NCBI GenBank assembly: GCA_016125005.1 | Contig: WGMQ01000023.1 | Location: 1-64,000 of the forward strand | Direction: 5' to 3' | DNA: 64,000 bases | From: a bacterium | Lineage (GTDB): Bacteria; Sumerlaeota; Sumerlaeia; SLMS01 | Part shown: positions 26,297 to 35,396 of the stretch, piece after piece | Layout: each line of letters begins with the position of its first letter | Position numbering within the stretch: position 1 is the stretch's first letter | Position numbers and translations under genes: made by a program | The notes under the pieces: generated by a model | What the model was told of the DNA's origin: nothing | The model's database searches: none | The model's input: only the letters and a program-made list of their open reading frames with translations

Positions 26297-27517
26297 TTAG
26301 ATTACTTCGTCGACCTGCACGTGCGCGGAGGAAAATATCTGGTGGAGGATCGACGCGGCTGCGCCCATGGGGCCAAGGTTCACGTCGAGGTCGCTGAGGA
26401 GTAGCTTGGTCGTTCGCAGCGTTGGCGCCAGCGCGTGCTTCGGCAGTTCCTGCTTCATGGGCTCGAAGAAGAGATCGGCGGAGCGGCAGACGCGACCGCT
26501 CAGGATCACGGCCTCCACGTCGAAGAGGTTGATGACGGTGGCCACGGCGCGGGTCAGTCCGCGCGTGAAGCGGTCAAAGATCGCGAGCGCCTTCGGGTCG
26601 CGGGCGCGGGCCAACTCCGCCAGGTCACCGGCGGAACGAACCTTGAGCCCTGCTTCCTTTGCGAGGCGAATCAGGCCAGTGCCGGAGACGACGTTCTGCA
26701 GGCACTCCGGGTGTCCGAGGAAGCCCTTCACGCCGGGGTCGCCAAGCGGTACGAAGCCAAGCTCGCCCGCGAAGCCCTGCTTGCCGGTGAAGACCTTTCC
26801 TTCCAGGACCAGACCCATGCCAATGCCGTGGCCTATGTTGATGACGGCGAAGGAACTGAGCGACTTCCCGGCGCCAAACCAGAGGGCACCCATCGCCATC
26901 ATACGTGCGTCGTTCTCCACGATGGTGGGGACGCCGAACTCGTCCTGGATGGCCTTCTGGATCGCGACCGAGTGGTCGTCCTCGTCGCCGATGGAGGCGC
27001 CTCCGCGGGCTACCAGGCCGGGTAGAGCCACACCGACGCCGCAGATGGGAGGAAGGGGGCGATCCACCGCATCGATGGTCTTCGCCAGCGCCTTGAGCGC
27101 CCAGTCGGAGTGATCGCGGTCAGTCTTGCAGGCTGGCGTCTTGGTTTCGAATCGCCCGATCGTTTCACCCGCCAGGTTCATGGCGATGGCGATCGTCGTT
27201 TCCTTGCCGATGTCGATGCCAAGGATCGAGGCCGCGTCCGCATTCAGATAGAGGGGAATGGGTCGGCGACCGCGCGGGATGTGGCGCGCTTCCTCCTCGA
27301 TCACCAGCTTGTCCTCCACCAACTCATCAACCAGGCTCGAAACGCTCGGCAGGTTGAAGCCGGACGCCTTCGAGATATCGGCGCGCGAGAGAGGACCGTG
27401 CAGCCGGATCACGTTGAGGACCGCGTGCTTGCGCAGGCGGCGCTTCTCCACGGAACGATCCGCGGGAGTGGCGCTGTTGGGGATGACGACGAGTTCAGGA
27501 CGTGTGGGGACGTTCAT
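26297..27517 (-). CDS. ROK family transcriptional regulator
   Basis: The 406-residue protein has an N-terminal winged HTH (~22-80; ADISKASGFNLPSVSSLVDELV) and a C-terminal ROK sugar-kinase-like domain (GIDIGKETTIAIAMNLAGE, IVENDARMMAMGALWFG, GELGFVPLGD). This is the layout of NagC/XylR-type regulators that sense a sugar or sugar phosphate. The Cys-rich ROK zinc motif (CxCGxxGCxE) is reduced to GHPECLQ. The start is ATG 27517, 13 bp after the permease stop, with GGAG upstream. As the last gene of the ABC transporter run it is the first candidate to bind the AT-rich dyads. Confidence 0.82.
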   Translation of the reverse strand: MNVPTRPELVVIPNSATPADRSVEKRRLRKHAVLNVIRLHGPLSRADISKASGFNLPSVSSLVDELVEDKLVIEEEARHIPRGRRPIPLYLNADAASILGIDIGKETTIAIAMNLAGETIGRFETKTPACKTDRDHSDWALKALAKTIDAVDRPLPPICGVGVALPGLVARGGASIGDEDDHSVAIQKAIQDEFGVPTIVENDARMMAMGALWFGAGKSLSSFAVINIGHGIGMGLVLEGKVFTGKQGFAGELGFVPLGDPGVKGFLGHPECLQNVVSGTGLIRLAKEAGLKVRSAGDLAELARARDPKALAIFDRFTRGLTRAVATVINLFDVEAVILSGRVCRSADLFFEPMKQELPKHALAPTLRTTKLLLSDLDVNLGPMGAAASILHQIFSSAHVQVDEVI

Positions 27518-27530
27518 GTTGGGAGGCTCC

Positions 27531-28367
27531 TCACTTGAGACCGCTGGTGGCGATGCCTTCGATGAAGGATCGTTGGGCGACGATAAAGATGACAAGGATC
27601 GGGATGATTGAAACCATGGCGCCGGCCATCATCAGGGGCCAGTTGCTGCCGTGCTGTGCCTGAAGGAAGCTGAGCCCGGCCGTCAGCGGCATCTTCTCCA
27701 TCGTGTCGATGTAGATGAGCGGGTTCAGCAAGTCGTTCCAGCTATTCATGAAGGTAAAGACGGCCAGCGTGGCAATGGCAGGCTTTGCCAGCGGTAAATA
27801 GATTCGGAACAGGATCCCGCCCGGCGAGCAGCCGTCCACCAGCGCCGCCTCGTACAGCTCCCGCGGCACGCCGAGGAAAAACTGCCTGAGCAGGAACACG
27901 CCAAAGGCGCTGCCGAAGAACGCGGGGACCCAGAGCGGGTAGTGGGTGTTCTTCCAGCCAAGGTACTGGAACATGATGAAGACCGGGATGAGCGTGACCT
28001 GATACGGCACCATGAGCGTCCCGAGCGTTCCCATGAAGACGACGCGGCGACCGGGGAACTGGAGCTGTGCCAGTGCGAAGGCCGCCATGGCACTGGAGAT
28101 CACGAGCCCCACCACGGTCAGTCCCGTGATCTTGATACTATTCAGCAGGAACGTCGTCATCGGGACGGTTGAGAATAGCCGCTCGTAGTTCCCCCAGCGC
28201 GGGTTCTTCGGGAAGAACGCAGGAGGGTATTCGAAGGCCTCGCCAAGGCTCTTCAAGGAGGTGCTTGCCATCCACAGGAAGGGAAACACCATGATGAGTG
28301 CCACCGCCACCAGTGCAGTGTATAGACAAACAGTCGCTGCGACCGAGCGCGCGGAACGGGTCTCCAT
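27531..28367 (-). CDS. ABC sugar transporter permease, MalG type
   Basis: Inner-membrane subunit with six predicted helices and the EAA loop YEAALVDGCSPGGILFRIYLPLAKP that docks with the ATPase. 278 residues. ATG 28367 overlaps the stop of the first permease gene (TGATG). It belongs to the CUT1 family of carbohydrate importers. No ATPase gene is found in the locus, so a shared MsmK/UgpC-like ATPase encoded elsewhere is likely. Confidence 0.9.
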   Translation of the reverse strand: METRSARSVAATVCLYTALVAVALIMVFPFLWMASTSLKSLGEAFEYPPAFFPKNPRWGNYERLFSTVPMTTFLLNSIKITGLTVVGLVISSAMAAFALAQLQFPGRRVVFMGTLGTLMVPYQVTLIPVFIMFQYLGWKNTHYPLWVPAFFGSAFGVFLLRQFFLGVPRELYEAALVDGCSPGGILFRIYLPLAKPAIATLAVFTFMNSWNDLLNPLIYIDTMEKMPLTAGLSFLQAQHGSNWPLMMAGAMVSIIPILVIFIVAQRSFIEGIATSGLK

Positions 28368-29278
28368 CAGTAGTGGACCCACCGCTTCTGTCCGTACAAC
28401 TGAACGAGTGTCACCGCCAGGATGATCGCAAAGAGCGCGGTGCCGATGGTGCTGGCATAGCCCATCTCAAGGTACTGGAAGGCGTGTCTATACAGGTAGT
28501 AGACGATCGTCAGGGTCGAGTCTGCGGGACGCCCCTCGCGGGCCATGATATAGACCTGATCGAAGACCTGGAACCCGGAAGCCAGCGAGACGATCACCAC
28601 GAAGAACGTAACGGGAGAGATCGAGGGGAGCGTGACGTGCAGGAACCGACCCACGGAACTGGCGCCGTCCAGCTCGGCCGCCTCGTATAGATGCTTCGGG
28701 ACGCCTTGCAACGCTGCCAAGAAGATCACCATGTTATAGCCAAGGCCCTTCCAGACACTCATGGCAATGATCGCCGGCATGGCGGTCGTCGGGTTGTTGA
28801 GCCAGGCCATTGGCTTGGGCGGGTCCAGCCCGAGGAGACGCGCCCCCTGGTCGAGCAGATAATTCAGCACGCCGTAGTTGCTGTCGTAGAACCAGGTCCA
28901 GACGAGCGCCACGGCCACGGTCGACGTCACAACCGGCGTGAAGTAGAGCATCCGAAACACGCCGATTCCCTTCACCTGGCGATTCACCAGCACCGCCAGC
29001 AGCAGCGACAGGGCGACGCCCAGCGGAACGGAACCGAGCACGAAGTAGAGGGTGTTCCAGCAGGCCTTGCGGAAGAGCGCGTCGCCGAAGAGGCGCGTCC
29101 AGTTGTCGAGTCCCACGAAACGCGGGGGCGTGATATTGTCCCACGCGAAGAAGCACATGGACCACGAGAAGACGATGGGTCCCAAGGCGAAGACCACCAG
29201 CCCGAAGATATACGGGGCCGACAGCAACAGGCCCCAGAGCCTGTCCGTTCGGGCGAGAGGTCCTTCGCGGTCGATCAT
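28367..29278 (-). CDS. ABC sugar transporter permease, MalF type
   Basis: Inner-membrane subunit with about six helices and an EAA loop (LYEAAELDGASSVGRFLHVTLP). 303 residues. ATG 29278 overlaps the stop of the solute-binding protein gene (ATGA), indicating coupled translation. Its partner is the MalG-type permease that follows. It contains a GTCTATAC octamer (28486-28493), written in the gene as CTG-TAT-AGA-C, using the rare Arg codon AGA. Confidence 0.9.
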   Translation of the reverse strand: MIDREGPLARTDRLWGLLLSAPYIFGLVVFALGPIVFSWSMCFFAWDNITPPRFVGLDNWTRLFGDALFRKACWNTLYFVLGSVPLGVALSLLLAVLVNRQVKGIGVFRMLYFTPVVTSTVAVALVWTWFYDSNYGVLNYLLDQGARLLGLDPPKPMAWLNNPTTAMPAIIAMSVWKGLGYNMVIFLAALQGVPKHLYEAAELDGASSVGRFLHVTLPSISPVTFFVVIVSLASGFQVFDQVYIMAREGRPADSTLTIVYYLYRHAFQYLEMGYASTIGTALFAIILAVTLVQLYGQKRWVHY

Positions 29279-30558
29279 TTCTCGCCGCCCGCCGCCAGGA
29301 TTCCATCCACTTCCTTCGCCGCGTCATTCATCGCCGTCTGCATGTCCTTGCGACCCAGCCAGACAAGCTCCAACTGGCCGCGAATCGCCGCCTCCCAGCG
29401 ATGGAACCCGAGCGTGAAGTCCTGCACGCGGCCGCGCTCGATGGATTCGAGGAAGTACTTCTTCCCCTCCATCTTGCCGTCGAGGTAGATGGGGCTGTTC
29501 GCGACCGCCTTCATGGCGGGAACGGAAGTGCCGGTCTTTGCCAGATTCTCCTGATACTCGCGCGAGCCGAGGAACTTCGCCAGCTTCCAGGCCAGCTCCT
29601 TGTGCTTGCTCTTCGAATAGATGGAATTGCCAAGCCCATTCACCGGCGAGACGCTTTCCTTGTGGCGGGGGAGCGGCACCGCATCCCACTGGAAGGACTC
29701 GATCTCGTTGAAGGTCTTCACCATCCACGAGCCCTCCGACGACATGGCCAACCGCCCCGTGAGGAACATGTTGCTGCCGAAAGTCGATGCCTGCGCCGTG
29801 TCCGGCGAGACCTTGTCGCGCAGCACGAGGCCGCTGAAGAACTCCAGCGCCTCGACCGCCGCCGGTTCGTTGATGATGCACTTGTCGCGTGTTTTGTTGA
29901 GGACGCCGCCGCCGTTCTGCCAGACCCAGGAAACCCAGTGGACCTCCATCGATTCGAAGCTGGCAAGATAGCCATAGGAATCGATGCGTCCGTCCCCGTC
30001 ATCGTCGTGGGTGAGGGCCTTCGCCTTCGCGTGGAAATCCTCCCAGGTCCAGTCGGGCTTCGGGTACGGGACGCCGTACTTGTCGAAGAGTGCCTTGTTG
30101 TAGTAGATGCCGATGGTGTTGCAGTCGCGCGGCACGGCCCAGAGCGCGTCGTCGAACTTGAAGACCTCGACGGATGCATCGTAGTAGTCTGAGAGCTGAA
30201 TACCGTCGGTGCCACCCGCGTAGTCGTTCAGGTTCACTAGCTGGCCACGCTTGGCGTAGTCGTGAATGTGGGTGCCGCCCATGAGGATCACGTCGGGTGC
30301 GCTGCCGGCCGCCATCTGCGCCTGGAGCTTGTTCCAGTATTCGCTCCACGAGGCGAATTCGATCTCGACCTTCACGCCGGGGTTGCGCGACTCGAAGAGG
30401 CGGATCAATTCCTTCTCCGCGGTGATCTCCTCCGGCGTTCCCCAGCGCGCATAGCGAATCACCGTCTTGCCTGCGTCCGCGTCCGATCCGCAGCCAAACA
30501 ACGCGAGCGATCCTATCAGAAGGGCGCTTTGGCTAATCCGATGAAAAAGGGCGGGCAT
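29275..30558 (-). CDS. ABC transporter sugar-binding lipoprotein (SBP family 1)
   Basis: Periplasmic solute-binding lipoprotein of 427 residues. The signal peptide ends in the lipobox LFGC. The mature part has the family-1 pattern (VKVEIEFASWSEYWNKLQAQ, SAPDVILM, YYNKALFDKYG, GRLAMSSEGSWMV). It binds an oligosaccharide or monosaccharide of unknown identity for the CUT1 permeases. ATG 30558 follows AAGGAG. Its promoter region contains operator site C 64 bp upstream. Confidence 0.88.
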   Translation of the reverse strand: MPALFHRISQSALLIGSLALFGCGSDADAGKTVIRYARWGTPEEITAEKELIRLFESRNPGVKVEIEFASWSEYWNKLQAQMAAGSAPDVILMGGTHIHDYAKRGQLVNLNDYAGGTDGIQLSDYYDASVEVFKFDDALWAVPRDCNTIGIYYNKALFDKYGVPYPKPDWTWEDFHAKAKALTHDDDGDGRIDSYGYLASFESMEVHWVSWVWQNGGGVLNKTRDKCIINEPAAVEALEFFSGLVLRDKVSPDTAQASTFGSNMFLTGRLAMSSEGSWMVKTFNEIESFQWDAVPLPRHKESVSPVNGLGNSIYSKSKHKELAWKLAKFLGSREYQENLAKTGTSVPAMKAVANSPIYLDGKMEGKKYFLESIERGRVQDFTLGFHRWEAAIRGQLELVWLGRKDMQTAMNDAAKEVDGILAAGGEK

Positions 30559-30621
30559 GGGAGGCTCCTTCTTGTCGACTGATGAGAGGAGCCTAGGCGA
30601 ACCGGTGACGGCACGCAAGCA

Positions 30622-30645
30622 TATAATTCAGTATTTTATTAAATC
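30622..30645 (-). promoter_or_regulatory. AT-rich dyad operator, site C
   Basis: On the minus strand the site starts ATTTAAT and continues through CTGAA to an AT-rich right arm, matching site B at most positions. It overlaps the stop codon of the GNAT gene and lies 64 bp before the solute-binding protein start. TTGAAT (30653-30648) just upstream could serve as a -35 box. Confidence 0.5.
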
Positions 30646-31343
30646 GGATTCAATGGGTGGCGGGATGACACTTTGTCGATGCTGCCGTCGGCCCGGACCC
30701 GCACCCAGAGCGGGGATGGCGATGGTTCCCGTTCAGGGAAGCGCCATCTCAGGACTGCGCCTTCCGCGGAGGCCGGCAGCTTCAAATCCAATGGTCCGAC
30801 CGGGAGGCCCGACGAGGTTTCCTGAAGGCAATACTCGTTGAGGCGCGGCCAGTGTGCCCAGCGGAATCGTTCCCACTGCGATTCGGTGCCCGAGTCGGAT
30901 GGAGCCGCCAACGCAAGTATCATGCTTCCGGGAAGCCAGGGGCGGGGGATGAAGCCCTGACGCTCGTAGAGCATAGCCGCGGGGGAGCCAGGTTCCGTGT
31001 TCAAGTCGATGGCGAGCAGTCCACGGGAGCGGGCGCCGTCGATGGTCATTGACAGCAGGCGGGAGGCGATGCCCTGACCGCGATGCTCCGGGACTGTATA
31101 GACATGCCCCAGGAGGCCGATTCCACCGGCCTCCCAGAGACAAATGTTGGCGACGGGACGGCCAGCGTGAAGCGCCAGGTGGAAGCGCCATTCCAGTCCC
31201 TCGATGGAGCCATCCCGACCGTTTGCCAGGAAGTCCTCTACGTGTGCGATGTACGGCGATCCCTTGTGTCCCAGCAGCGCGCGGATCGCCGCGTCGAGTT
31301 GCAGGTCGCCACCGCTGTATAGACAGAGCTGAGGCGCGTCCAT
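30639..31343 (-). CDS. GNAT family N-acetyltransferase
   Basis: The 234-residue protein has a central GNAT core (HVYTVPEHRGQGIASRLL with the acetyl-CoA pyrophosphate loop RGQGIA; AAMLYERQGF). The C-terminal ~80 residues are unassigned. ATG 31343 follows the galE-like stop by one base (TGAGATG), so translation is coupled. Substrate unknown; an amino sugar would fit the neighbours. Two GTATAGAC octamers lie in this gene. Confidence 0.78.
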   Translation of the reverse strand: MDAPQLCLYSGGDLQLDAAIRALLGHKGSPYIAHVEDFLANGRDGSIEGLEWRFHLALHAGRPVANICLWEAGGIGLLGHVYTVPEHRGQGIASRLLSMTIDGARSRGLLAIDLNTEPGSPAAMLYERQGFIPRPWLPGSMILALAAPSDSGTESQWERFRWAHWPRLNEYCLQETSSGLPVGPLDLKLPASAEGAVLRWRFPEREPSPSPLWVRVRADGSIDKVSSRHPLNPI

Positions 31344-31344
31344 C

Positions 31345-32244
31345 TCAGGTGCCGATGGTGCGGCGAAGACCTTCCGCAAGCGACACGGAGGGAACCCACC
31401 CGAGCGCCTTCAATCGATCACAGGAACCGCGCGAATGCTTCACGTCTCCGGGGCGCTCGGTGGCGTGGACGATCTGCGAAGTGGAGCCTGCGATGCCCAC
31501 GATTTCACGCGCCAGATCGTTCACCGTGATGCGTCCGCCACAGGCCACGTTGTATAGACCCTCGCCCTTCTCCGCGGCGAGCATGTTGGCGGCGACCACA
31601 TCCTCGACGAACACGAAGTCGCGGGTCTGTTCACCGTCGCCATAGATGGTCAGCGGCTGGCCTGCCCGGGCCTTGTCGGAGAAGATCGCCACCGCCGCGG
31701 CGTAGGGGGATTTGGGATCCTGGCGCGGGCCATAGACGTTGAAGTAGCGAAGCGCCACCGTGGGCACGCCATAGGCGCGGGTGTATAGACCGAGGTAGTA
31801 TTCGCCCGCCAGCTTGGTGATCGCGTAGGGGCTGAGCGGATCGGGCAGATCGGACTCGTGGTGAATGGGGCGGTCGATCAGGCCATAGACGGCGGACGTG
31901 GACGAGTAGACCAGCTTCTTCACTCCGCCCGCGCGGCAGCCGTTCAGCACATTCAGGGTTCCGAGCACGTTGATCGACTCGGTTTCCTCGGGCTTGCTCA
32001 TCGATTCGGGGACGCTCACCAAAGCAGCCATGTGGTGAACGTAGTCGACCCCCTTGCAGAGGCGCTCGACGAGCGACGCATCCTGTACCGATCCGGTGAC
32101 CAGCTCGCAGGGGATGCCATCAAGGTTCGCCGGATTTCCCGTGCGCATGTTGTCGAGGATCGTGACGGATGCACCGCGCCTGGCCCAAGCCGCCGCAAGG
32201 TGGCTTCCGATGAATCCTGCTCCGCCGGTGATGAGAACCTTCAT
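31345..32244 (-). CDS. UDP-sugar 4-epimerase-like NAD-dependent epimerase
   Basis: Extended short-chain dehydrogenase of 299 residues. The NAD motif is TGGAGFIGS (residues 6-14) and the catalytic triad is Ser/Thr in SSTS (114-117), Tyr140 and Lys144 (YAITK). RYFNVYGPRQ is typical of GalE/WbpP epimerases. The likely reaction is interconversion of UDP-glucose/galactose or their N-acetyl forms. First gene of the transporter run; GGAG lies upstream of ATG 32244 and operator site D lies in its promoter region. Two GTATAGAC octamers lie within it. Confidence 0.8.
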   Translation of the reverse strand: MKVLITGGAGFIGSHLAAAWARRGASVTILDNMRTGNPANLDGIPCELVTGSVQDASLVERLCKGVDYVHHMAALVSVPESMSKPEETESINVLGTLNVLNGCRAGGVKKLVYSSTSAVYGLIDRPIHHESDLPDPLSPYAITKLAGEYYLGLYTRAYGVPTVALRYFNVYGPRQDPKSPYAAAVAIFSDKARAGQPLTIYGDGEQTRDFVFVEDVVAANMLAAEKGEGLYNVACGGRITVNDLAREIVGIAGSTSQIVHATERPGDVKHSRGSCDRLKALGWVPSVSLAEGLRRTIGT

Positions 32245-32280
32245 GGTCTTGGATGGCTCCTTTTATTATCTGAAAGACAT

Positions 32281-32304
32281 AATTACTTTAGCATTGAAAT
32301 AAAT
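32281..32304. promoter_or_regulatory. AT-rich dyad operator, site D, between divergent genes
   Basis: Arms AATTACT and AATAAAT with TTGA in the centre. It lies 37 bp before the galE-like gene (minus) and 83 bp before the DUF4832 gene (plus), so one site could control both. The dyad matches site B on either strand. TTGATC and TTGCCC are possible minus-strand -35 boxes nearby. Confidence 0.55.
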
Positions 32305-32386
32305 AGGGGCAAGATCAAAGTCTTGGTCACCGCAGGCGATCCACGCGGTGTCGAAGTCACTCCTCCACCAAGGACCAGCATCCGTC

Positions 32387-33811
32387 ATGAAGCGATTCCA
32401 CGGGCTCCTCGCACCGGCAGCGCTCGCAGTGGCCGCACTTGGCATCATCCCCAACGATATGCCCGCGCGGGACCTGGTCTTTACTCCGAGCACCGCAACC
32501 TTTCGCAATCCGGAGCGCGGCTTCTACGGGTTCGGCGAGCTGACGGCAGGGACAAATTTCAACTCCGTGCGGAGTGCGGGCCTCACGCTTTGCTACGCGC
32601 CTCTGGACCTCTCCGCTTACCGCACCGTCGCCATTCCCCAGTCGAAGCTCAACGACATCACGGCGGCCTTCGCCAATATGCGTGCGGCAGGTGTGAAGGG
32701 AATCATCCGGATCGTGTACAATCAGGACAGCTCCGGTATAGACACGTCGCTGGTGTGGATCGAGGCGCACCTCCAGCAGTTGCAGCCGATCCTTGCGGAA
32801 AATATCGACATGATCGCCTTCTATCAAGCTGGCGTCATCGGTGCGTGGGGCGAGTGGCATTCCTCGTCCAACGGGTTGGACAATCCTGCAGGTCGCGCCG
32901 CGGTGTGGTCGTTGCTGGTGCAGTACCTGCCGGGCTGCCGGAGCATCGGCGTCCGAACGCCGACCTATGTGTACGAGTTGGAGGGAGCGAATCTCCCCTT
33001 GGCAGAGGTCGATCGCTTCGGTAGCAGCGGCGCGGCGCGCATCGCGCACCATAACGATTGCTGGCTTTCGACCACCACCGACATGGGCACGTATCAGTCC
33101 GCTTCGGATCGGAATACATGGCTGGGGATCCTGGAGAACGACACGCGCTTCGTCCCGTGGGGAGGCGAGACTTGTCCCTCGTTCGACACGAACGACAACC
33201 CGCTCCCGGGCGCTCGCGCCACCTGCACCACGGCCATCTCGGAACTCGCAACGCTGCATGGGACCTACCTGAACTACTACTACCACCAGCCGACCCTCGA
33301 CCAGTTGGCGGGGGAGGCCTCCACCGAATACCCCGCCGGATGCCTGACCGAGATCAGCATGAGGCTTGGCTATCGCATCGAGCTTTCCGCCGCGCGCGTG
33401 CCCGACGAGATTCGTCCCGGGCAGAACTTCACGGTCGGGGTCGACCTGCGCAACGTGGGCTTCGCGCCCGTGTATAACCCGCGCCCTTCGCTGCTGCTGC
33501 TGCTCGACGACAGCGGCGCCCTGATCGAGGAGTACACCTCCCTGATCGACCTACAGACGTTGCTCCCATCCGGGAGCGCCACCACCTACGCAGAATCATT
33601 CGTCGCGCCCTCGACGCTCCCCGCGGGGCCGTATCGGCTGGCGCTCTTCTTCCCCGACCAGGACGAGGACCTGCGGAGCGACTCGCGCTACTCGATCCGC
33701 CTCGCGAATGTGGGGCTATGGAACGCGACAACGGGGCGGAACACCTTCGCCACCGACATCCCCGGGCCCGGTGGCACCGTGACAGCAGTCAGCGGTTGGG
33801 CCATTGAATAG
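32387..33811 (+). CDS. Secreted DUF4874/DUF4832 protein
   Basis: The 474-residue protein has a signal peptide, then NPERGFYGF near the start, IIRIVYNQ, WGEWHSS and CLTEISMRLGYRIEL, the layout of DUF4874 (barrel-like) followed by DUF4832. The family occurs in secreted proteins of polysaccharide-degrading bacteria and is thought to be glycosidase-like, but its activity is unestablished. The N-terminal barrel keeps acidic residues (GAWGEWH) that could be catalytic. It is divergent from the galE-like gene across site D. ATG 32387 has only a distant AAGGA. Confidence 0.68.
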   Translation: MKRFHGLLAPAALAVAALGIIPNDMPARDLVFTPSTATFRNPERGFYGFGELTAGTNFNSVRSAGLTLCYAPLDLSAYRTVAIPQSKLNDITAAFANMRAAGVKGIIRIVYNQDSSGIDTSLVWIEAHLQQLQPILAENIDMIAFYQAGVIGAWGEWHSSSNGLDNPAGRAAVWSLLVQYLPGCRSIGVRTPTYVYELEGANLPLAEVDRFGSSGAARIAHHNDCWLSTTTDMGTYQSASDRNTWLGILENDTRFVPWGGETCPSFDTNDNPLPGARATCTTAISELATLHGTYLNYYYHQPTLDQLAGEASTEYPAGCLTEISMRLGYRIELSAARVPDEIRPGQNFTVGVDLRNVGFAPVYNPRPSLLLLLDDSGALIEEYTSLIDLQTLLPSGSATTYAESFVAPSTLPAGPYRLALFFPDQDEDLRSDSRYSIRLANVGLWNATTGRNTFATDIPGPGGTVTAVSGWAIE

Positions 33812-33826
33812 ACACTGTGAAAATGA

Positions 33827-33855
33827 GTCGGCCCCCGGATGATCCGGGGGCCGAT
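33827..33855. terminator. Bidirectional hairpin between convergent genes
   Basis: A 12-bp stem (CGGCCCCCGGAT with ATCCGGGGGCCG, 33829-33853) stands between the DUF4832 stop and the convergent secreted-protein stop. On the minus strand it is followed by ACTCATTTTC, on the plus strand by no T-run, so it serves the minus gene best. Confidence 0.65.
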
Positions 33856-33879
33856 CGGTGAGGCAGTCTGAGGCGAAGC

Positions 33880-35298
33880 TCAGCGGTACGACGACCAGTG
33901 ATCGTCCACGGCCAAGGGGCCTGGAGCGACCAGTTCCGATAGATCGAAGGTGATCGTGAGTGTGGCGAAACCGTTGCCGTGTCCCGCCGCATAGAGCGGC
34001 ACGCGCGGGTTGGCGCCGGGGAAGGGGGACTGATAGCCGATGTGCCCGTACCATGGTCCCGGGGCCGCGGGGAGCGGGTTCGCCAGATTGGTCAGCGACA
34101 TCCCGCGCAGTTCGTCGATTCCGACACTCCACTCCGTGGCCCATGTGTTGGCGTCGATGATGTAGCTGTTGCTCTGGGTCTTCGCCGAAGTATCCGTCGC
34201 AAGCGTCCCGTCCGGCATCATGTCGTCGATGTTGGAGAAGCCGTCCACGGCCACCTTGAACGCATCGGAAACGCCCGCGGCGCCGGAGAGGGCCGAAAGG
34301 GCCACTTCGATGCTCTCGACGTTCCACTTCGTGAAGGAGTCGTTCCCCGTGTCCGCCGTCATGAGGGACGTGTTGGGATCGTAGACGCGCATTCCAAAGT
34401 AGAGGCGCGAGCCATCGCTGATGAGATAGGCCTTCGAGTTGGCCGCAATACCTGCTGCCGCCGTCGGGTCGGTTGTGTTGGCGCTGATGGGCGTCGCGGG
34501 ATTCGTCGTGCGCGAGGCCCAGTCCTTCCAGTCGTCCCCTGCGATGGCCGGGTGCGCGCCCCCGTCCGCATAGATCGCGTCGAAGACCGAGTCGGTGACA
34601 TTCGGCGCCTCGGAGGCATCGATGAGGGGAACCACATAGGTCAGGCCGGTGCTCGGCCCCGAGCCCGGCTCGGCAATCTTGAGGTCATCGACCACGATCG
34701 TGCCGGTCTTGCTGACGGCGTCGGGGTTTTCGAACATGATCGTGTAGCTGGTAATTGCCGTCAGGTTGCCATCGCCGGTGGATGTCGATGCCCGATCGAC
34801 GAGGCCGGAAAGGACCATGTCATTCGTCCAGCTGGTCGAATTCAGTGCCGCCACGCTGAAGTTGATGAAGCGGAAGGTGTCGCCATCCGCCTCGTGCAGG
34901 AGGATCCAGGTGTTCGTGTCGAAGGTGCTGTCGAAGACCGGATCGCCCTTCACGTCGATGGTCACGGTCAGGTCGCTGAGCGTGCTGCCGGGCGAGCCGC
35001 TGGCGCTGTAGCTGCCGGTCAGCGTCACAGGGGCCGGAAGGGTGCGAATGATCTGGATGTACTCGAAGGCCGAACCTGCCATGACCAGATCGAGACCGAG
35101 CGCCGTGCTCCCCTCATTCCCCGGCGTCGTCGATCGCGGAGTGACGGTCACGGTGCCGTTGGTGAAGGTGCTCACCCCGGCCGCCGCCGCCGTGTCATCG
35201 GTCGCGAACTCCATGTCGTCGATCACCGCGGCGCCAAGGGGCGCAACGCTCGCCAGCAGGGCCGCTACCAAGAGTTTTCCACATCGCTTGCTTCGCAT
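33880..35298 (-). CDS. Secreted protein with two beta-sandwich domains, CBM9-like C-terminus
   Basis: Signal peptide (MRSKRCGKLLVAALLASVAPLGA). The N-terminal part (~25-215) is a jelly-roll-like sandwich. The C-terminal part (~230-472) has RLYFGMRVYDPNTSLMTAD, WNVESIEVALS and ATEWSVGIDEL, typical of family-9 carbohydrate-binding-like modules. No catalytic site is seen. The likely role is glycan binding at the surface together with the locus glycosidases. ATG 35298 follows AAGGAC. Operator site E lies about 100 bp upstream. Confidence 0.62.
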   Translation of the reverse strand: MRSKRCGKLLVAALLASVAPLGAAVIDDMEFATDDTAAAAGVSTFTNGTVTVTPRSTTPGNEGSTALGLDLVMAGSAFEYIQIIRTLPAPVTLTGSYSASGSPGSTLSDLTVTIDVKGDPVFDSTFDTNTWILLHEADGDTFRFINFSVAALNSTSWTNDMVLSGLVDRASTSTGDGNLTAITSYTIMFENPDAVSKTGTIVVDDLKIAEPGSGPSTGLTYVVPLIDASEAPNVTDSVFDAIYADGGAHPAIAGDDWKDWASRTTNPATPISANTTDPTAAAGIAANSKAYLISDGSRLYFGMRVYDPNTSLMTADTGNDSFTKWNVESIEVALSALSGAAGVSDAFKVAVDGFSNIDDMMPDGTLATDTSAKTQSNSYIIDANTWATEWSVGIDELRGMSLTNLANPLPAAPGPWYGHIGYQSPFPGANPRVPLYAAGHGNGFATLTITFDLSELVAPGPLAVDDHWSSYR

Positions 35299-35396
35299 GT
35301 TGTCGTCCTTGCACGTTGGGATCAGGTGGACGCGCAATTGGTCATTCGTCCCCCCTGCAAGAGAAAGGTTGATGGAGTTCGGCGACAAATGCAAGG

